Assembly: GCA_002478885.1 (NCBI GenBank) | Contig: DLKC01000043.1 | Location: forward strand, 1-64,000 | Length of the DNA stretch: 64,000 nt | Origin: Chitinophagaceae bacterium UBA7600 | Lineage (GTDB): Bacteria > Bacteroidota > Bacteroidia > Chitinophagales > Chitinophagaceae | Reading direction: 5' to 3' | Part shown: in pieces, positions 60,625 to 64,000 of the stretch | How the letters are laid out: each line of letters begins with the position of its first letter | Numbering within the stretch: position 1 is the first letter of the stretch | Notes under the pieces: model-generated | Database searches by the model: none | Told to the model about the DNA's origin: nothing | What the model saw: only the letters and a program-made list of their open reading frames with translations | Made by a program: the position numbers and the translations under genes

Positions 60625-63234
60625 TTATTCATGAAAAAGTTTTATCCGCTGTGTCTGTTTGCCGGTTGTTTTGAGAGACAGTATGTACAGTCCCTTAGGC
60701 AATTGATCACCAACATTAAACTGTAAAGAAATCCCGGCGTCGGTATAAACGGTTTCTTTAATTTTTCTTCCAGAAATATCTGTGAGGGTAACCATCGTTT
60801 TGCCGGTGATGATTTTATTGAACTTTATGAAAATATTTTTGCCAAATGGATTGCTCGCGGTAGCCAAATCGGTTATTGTTCCGGTCTCTTTTTTCAGTTC
60901 AGTTGGGGTGGTTGAAGATACAGAATAGGCAATGATGTGCTGCTGTAAAAACTTTCCTTTTAACAACGCAAGCGCACCGGAAAGCTTACTTGGTGGTAAG
61001 CCAACAGTGGCAATGATATCTCCCTTGCCGTCGCCATCAAAATCAGCAAAGAATGGTGCCGCAGTATTGTAATACAAACCGTATCGCATTGGGAAACTGA
61101 AGCCGCCATTTCCATTATTCAGGTAGATCGAAATATCATTCGAAGCATAATTGCCAACCATCAGGTCTATATCACCATCGCCATCGATATCGCCGGATGT
61201 AATACCAGATTCATTGCGAAGATCAGGCGAATAGGCACCATCATAGTTTTGTGCCGGTTGAAATGTGCCGTCGCCATTTCCAAGAATTACACTCATCCCC
61301 TCTGCATTATATTCCGTGCATGTAGCAATATCAGGATTTCCATCACCATTCAGGTCTCTTACAATAATATCATAAGGCGACTTGTTTAATGCGATCTTTA
61401 AAGGCGCCAGAAAGTCGCCTGTACCGATCCCCCGGTGCACATCTATTGAAAGTGAATGACCGGTAACAATATCGATCTTCCCGTCGTTATTAAAATCTCC
61501 GCCAGCCAGGCAACTCGGACCCGGGTCTATGGTTTTGATGAAGGGGGCAGCAAATACCCCGTGGCCATTATTCTTACTTATATATAACCGTTTCCCACCA
61601 TCGGTAGAGCCAAAACATCCCAGCCATTCTGCTGCAACAACATCAAGGTCACCATCATTGTCCAGGTCAAACGCATCGATATCACTCCAGCCACAGGAAT
61701 TCATGCTCCATGTCTGCACAGGACCGAAGGTTCCATCGCCTTTATTAAGCGCAGTATGAAAATCATAGGGAGCAGCATTGATGGCAGTCGCATATAAAAG
61801 GTCAGCCCTGCCATCTCCGTTTAGGTCGCGGAACTTAACCTGCACGCCACCTGTTCTTACAGAATAATCAACAGCCATCGCAAATGTTCCGTCTCCATTA
61901 TTTTTTTGAACCATCACTCTTATCCCGGTGGCTGCAATGCCGGAACCGGAAGTAGCCACATCAGGATAACCATCGCCATCAATATCTGCCGCATCAAGCG
62001 CGCCCGGCACAATACTGTTTGTCTCAAACAGCGCCGGCGTTGGAAAAACGGCATTGCCAAAATTGCGGTGTACCGTAACCTGTAAGGAATAAAAATCTGA
62101 GCTAACGATATCTGTGGTATGATTATTATCAACATCAGCAGTAGTAATGGATTCAATACTTTCCCCTGCAGTATGTTTCTTTAACGATTGAAAATTGTCA
62201 TTACCGTTATTCAGTACAACATTAAACCCAGCCGGTCCATAGCTTGCGGCTACAATATCCGGTCTGCCATCGTCATTGAAATCTCCAACAGAAATCAACC
62301 CGCCGCCACTGTCATTTTTTAATGGAATTGGTGTGTATGCTCCGAAGATGCCATTGCCGTTATTTTTAAACCACGCGACAATCCCACCAGTTGCATCGCC
62401 CGTATAGGCACTGGAATACAGGATGTCATTGTCAGCATCATTGTCCATGTCTGCTACCTGCACATTTTCCAGGGTGTTTCCCGATGACGTGTTCAACGAC
62501 ACCGAAAGTTCTTTCCGGGTAGAGAAATCATTATTGCCGCTGTTAAAAAGAATGTTCACTTTCTGGTTCTCATTGGCTACCACAAGATCTGGCAATGTGT
62601 CGTTATTGATCCTTGCCGCAACTATTTTAAAAGGCGTTATACCAGACGTAAATGATGCGGCGGCATTAAATGAGCCATCGCCTTTATTGATCAATACAGA
62701 TACTGTGCCCCCGGGAGCCCTGTAATTCGTGACTGCCAGGTCAATATCGCCATCCTGGTCTAAATCTGACGCAGTGATCCCGGTAGGGCCTTTACCCACA
62801 ATAACATTACCGGGCGTTGTAAAACGGCCTTTTCCACGATTCATAAAAACAGAAACACTGTTACCGGTAAACGCCTGCCCTGTGTTGGTAACGGCCACAT
62901 CTTTAAGGCCATCGTTATTAAAATCTGCGACAACAATATCTTTTGCTGCAGCAGGGGAATGATATGTCACAGGCGCAGCATAGAATCCTTTCTTCAGGTT
63001 TTTTAACATCACAAAACCATTGGAGAAATTCTGTTGTGCCACAACAAGATCAGAATCGCCATCGTTATCAAGGTCTGCTGCCCTTACAACAGACGGGCTC
63101 TGCCCCTGCGGGTATACCCCGGTATTAAATCCGTAGTGAGTGCTGTCAAAAAGCGGTTTGGCTACCTGGGCATTCGCTGAAAACAAAATAAAGCTGCACA
63201 CCGGCAGCAACAAATGTGTGGAGAACGGTTTCAT
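60625..63234 (-). CDS. Secreted FG-GAP/VCBS-repeat protein with T9SS sorting domain
   Basis: Cell-surface or secreted protein of 869 residues. A signal peptide (about 1-22, FSANAQ) precedes about 14 FG-GAP/VCBS repeats of roughly 50-55 residues. Each is marked by a calcium-binding-like loop such as DLDNDGDSD, DFNNDGLKD, DLDQDGDID, DIDGDGYPD or DFDGDGKGD. These fold as integrin-alpha-like propeller blades, probably two seven-bladed propellers. The last 75 residues form a T9SS type A sorting domain (NPFGKNIFIKF, LTDISGRKIKE, LPKGLYILSLK, lysine/arginine-rich end). It is exported by type IX secretion. The ligand is unknown. The gene is monocistronic and convergent with catalase. Confidence 0.93.
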   Translation of the reverse strand: MKPFSTHLLLPVCSFILFSANAQVAKPLFDSTHYGFNTGVYPQGQSPSVVRAADLDNDGDSDLVVAQQNFSNGFVMLKNLKKGFYAAPVTYHSPAAAKDIVVADFNNDGLKDVAVTNTGQAFTGNSVSVFMNRGKGRFTTPGNVIVGKGPTGITASDLDQDGDIDLAVTNYRAPGGTVSVLINKGDGSFNAAASFTSGITPFKIVAARINNDTLPDLVVANENQKVNILFNSGNNDFSTRKELSVSLNTSSGNTLENVQVADMDNDADNDILYSSAYTGDATGGIVAWFKNNGNGIFGAYTPIPLKNDSGGGLISVGDFNDDGRPDIVAASYGPAGFNVVLNNGNDNFQSLKKHTAGESIESITTADVDNNHTTDIVSSDFYSLQVTVHRNFGNAVFPTPALFETNSIVPGALDAADIDGDGYPDVATSGSGIAATGIRVMVQKNNGDGTFAMAVDYSVRTGGVQVKFRDLNGDGRADLLYATAINAAPYDFHTALNKGDGTFGPVQTWSMNSCGWSDIDAFDLDNDGDLDVVAAEWLGCFGSTDGGKRLYISKNNGHGVFAAPFIKTIDPGPSCLAGGDFNNDGKIDIVTGHSLSIDVHRGIGTGDFLAPLKIALNKSPYDIIVRDLNGDGNPDIATCTEYNAEGMSVILGNGDGTFQPAQNYDGAYSPDLRNESGITSGDIDGDGDIDLMVGNYASNDISIYLNNGNGGFSFPMRYGLYYNTAAPFFADFDGDGKGDIIATVGLPPSKLSGALALLKGKFLQQHIIAYSVSSTTPTELKKETGTITDLATASNPFGKNIFIKFNKIITGKTMVTLTDISGRKIKETVYTDAGISLQFNVGDQLPKGLYILSLKTTGKQTQRIKLFHE

Positions 63235-63867
63235 AGATTAGCTGTTAATTGGTTTCAAATCAGGTTATCACAAAATAATAGGTGTCTTTTTGTTAGTGTT
63301 ATTGAAAATAGGTGTCGTAACCCGGTGAGTCAAAATAAAATTACTCAAACCATCAAATAGGCTTCCGGGAAATAAGTTTTGCCTGCCGAACTTCCAGGCG
63401 CAAAAAACATGCAATTAGTTTATGCTGCAAGCTATCCGGAGGAAAAAATCATCAACGCTGCAATGTTGCACATAAAAGTGCTTTGGATCATCTTCTATGG
63501 CCAGGTCGTATAGAGGGAAATAAAGTTTTTGTCCCGGCAGCATCACGCTGTTAAGCTGCTGATGCGTCGCACACTTGAACAGTTGAATACAAATTGTAAA
63601 CACCAAAGTTCAAAAGGCAGGATAAATGTTATCATTGCGGAATTGGTTTTCGGCCTTTTCGTCTTCGCTGACTTTCCGATAAAGTGCCTGGTTGAAGGTT
63701 TTCACACAATGATGTTCTCACCACAAATTGGAAAAGACACTTATTTTTACAAAATTCGTATTGCATCAATAACGGTAAATGACCGCTGGAAAAATGGCCG
63801 CACGGGCAACTGCACTTTACTACGCGACAAAACGCAATGGAGGGAACACGATTAATCTATACTGTAT
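63235..63867. other. Intergenic region before the DUF1801 gene
   Basis: 633 bp. It holds a 10-bp direct repeat AATAGGTGTC (about 63277 and 63307) and one arm of the palindromic element at 63562. A minus-strand frame ending at 63415 contains the protein-like stretch GQKLYFPLYDLAIEDDPKHF, which could be a gene fragment. A plus-strand frame at 63529-63855 runs through the palindromic element and looks spurious. Confidence 0.45.
63562..63580 (+). repeat. Palindromic intergenic element, left arm
   Basis: ATGCGTCGCACACTTGAAC, with one change at the start of the core. No partner arm is recognised downstream. Confidence 0.55.
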
Positions 63868-64000
63868 ATGAGCATCTCCGAACAGATCAAAACCTATATT
63901 ACCGGCCAGCCTGAACCAAAACGCAGTGAAATGCAGAACCTGCACCAGCTGATAATCCAGGTCTCACCCGGCTGTAAAGTATGGTTCCTCGATGGTAAAA
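63868..64000 (+). CDS. DUF1801-domain protein, 5' part only
   Basis: The first 44 codons of a gene cut by the window edge. The product begins MSISEQIKTYITGQPEP and continues with LHQLIIQVSPGCKVWFLDG, the typical N-terminal helix and first strand of DUF1801 (YdhG/iron-chaperone-like) proteins. These are small cytoplasmic proteins of about 110-150 residues with a frataxin-like fold and unclear function. The ATG at 63868 fits the family start. The rest lies outside the window. Confidence 0.75.
   Translation, partial: MSISEQIKTYITGQPEPKRSEMQNLHQLIIQVSPGCKVWFLDGK

Noticed and set aside
127..63580. CRISPR array
   Set aside because: The repeats are widely scattered, occur in both orientations and are not separated by uniform spacers. 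No cas gene is present.
63415..63606. 63-codon minus-strand frame with a protein-like middle
   Set aside because: The GQKLYFPLYDLAIEDDPKHF stretch looks coding, but the frame is short, starts in the repeat and matches no family I recognise. At most a gene fragment, so not called.
63529..63855. 108-codon plus-strand open frame before the DUF1801 gene
   Set aside because: It begins beside a palindromic element; composition is not protein-like and there is no recognisable domain.

Overview
The window looks like chromosomal DNA of a Bacteroidota bacterium, probably of the order Chitinophagales/family Chitinophagaceae (inference). The evidence is a type IX secretion (T9SS) C-terminal sorting domain, Bacteroidota-type promoter boxes (TAnnTTTG), DUF1080 and Gfo/Idh/MocA proteins with twin-arginine leaders, and a long row of MacB/FtsX-type orphan permeases. 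No rRNA, tRNA, CRISPR array, phage or insertion sequence was seen.

Layout. (1) 189-6160, minus strand: a tripartite RND efflux operon in the order TolC-like channel, RND pump, lipoprotein adaptor. (2) 6484-7254: a Nudix-fold transcription regulator with a palindrome at its promoter. (3) 7541-25713: genes for exported sugar and glycan chemistry. They include a 1244-residue ThuA/sugar dehydrogenase/cytochrome c fusion, a sulfatase, a GH3 glycosidase, an amidohydrolase, beta-propeller proteins, a TIM-barrel isomerase, a PepSY membrane protein, a FAD-linked oxidase and a TolB-like plus Gfo/Idh/MocA operon. A near-identical 21-bp palindrome lies before the GH3 gene and before the TolB-like/oxidoreductase operon, suggesting one shared repressor. 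(4) 25837-32173, minus strand: a signalling cluster of two receiver-first hybrid kinases, a CheY-like receiver and a PAS kinase. The N-terminus of the PAS kinase matches the copper/ethylene-binding domain of plant ETR1 receptors residue for residue in spacing. A small XRE regulator follows. (5) 32906-35202: DUF1080 plus Gfo/Idh/MocA, which fits the 3-keto-sugar route of glycoside breakdown. (6) 35282-39332: an orphan T9SS-domain remnant, an M1 aminopeptidase, a MazG-like pyrophosphohydrolase and a THUMP RNA methyltransferase. (7) 39375-57798, minus strand: seven tandem paralogous permeases of about 800 residues with no ATPase gene. (8) 58456-60525: a large-subunit catalase. (9) 60625-63234: a 14-repeat FG-GAP protein with a T9SS domain. 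(10) From 63868: the start of a DUF1801 protein, cut by the window edge.

Two regulatory or structural signals stand out. First, about 20 copies or decayed copies of an imperfect palindromic element sit only in intergenic DNA across the window, with core GTTGYGTCRCWCACTTGTAC. They are found both as inverted pairs and as single arms. Second, the permease cluster carries tandem 16-bp palindromes (TGTYCG-N4-CGGACA) repeated at an exact 21-bp period. At both places, 41983-42019 and 58169-58226, a sigma-54-like -24/-12 element lies exactly 52 bp downstream. This points to control by an NtrC-type enhancer-binding protein that is not encoded in the window.

All functions are read from motifs by eye. 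No database search or computation was run.
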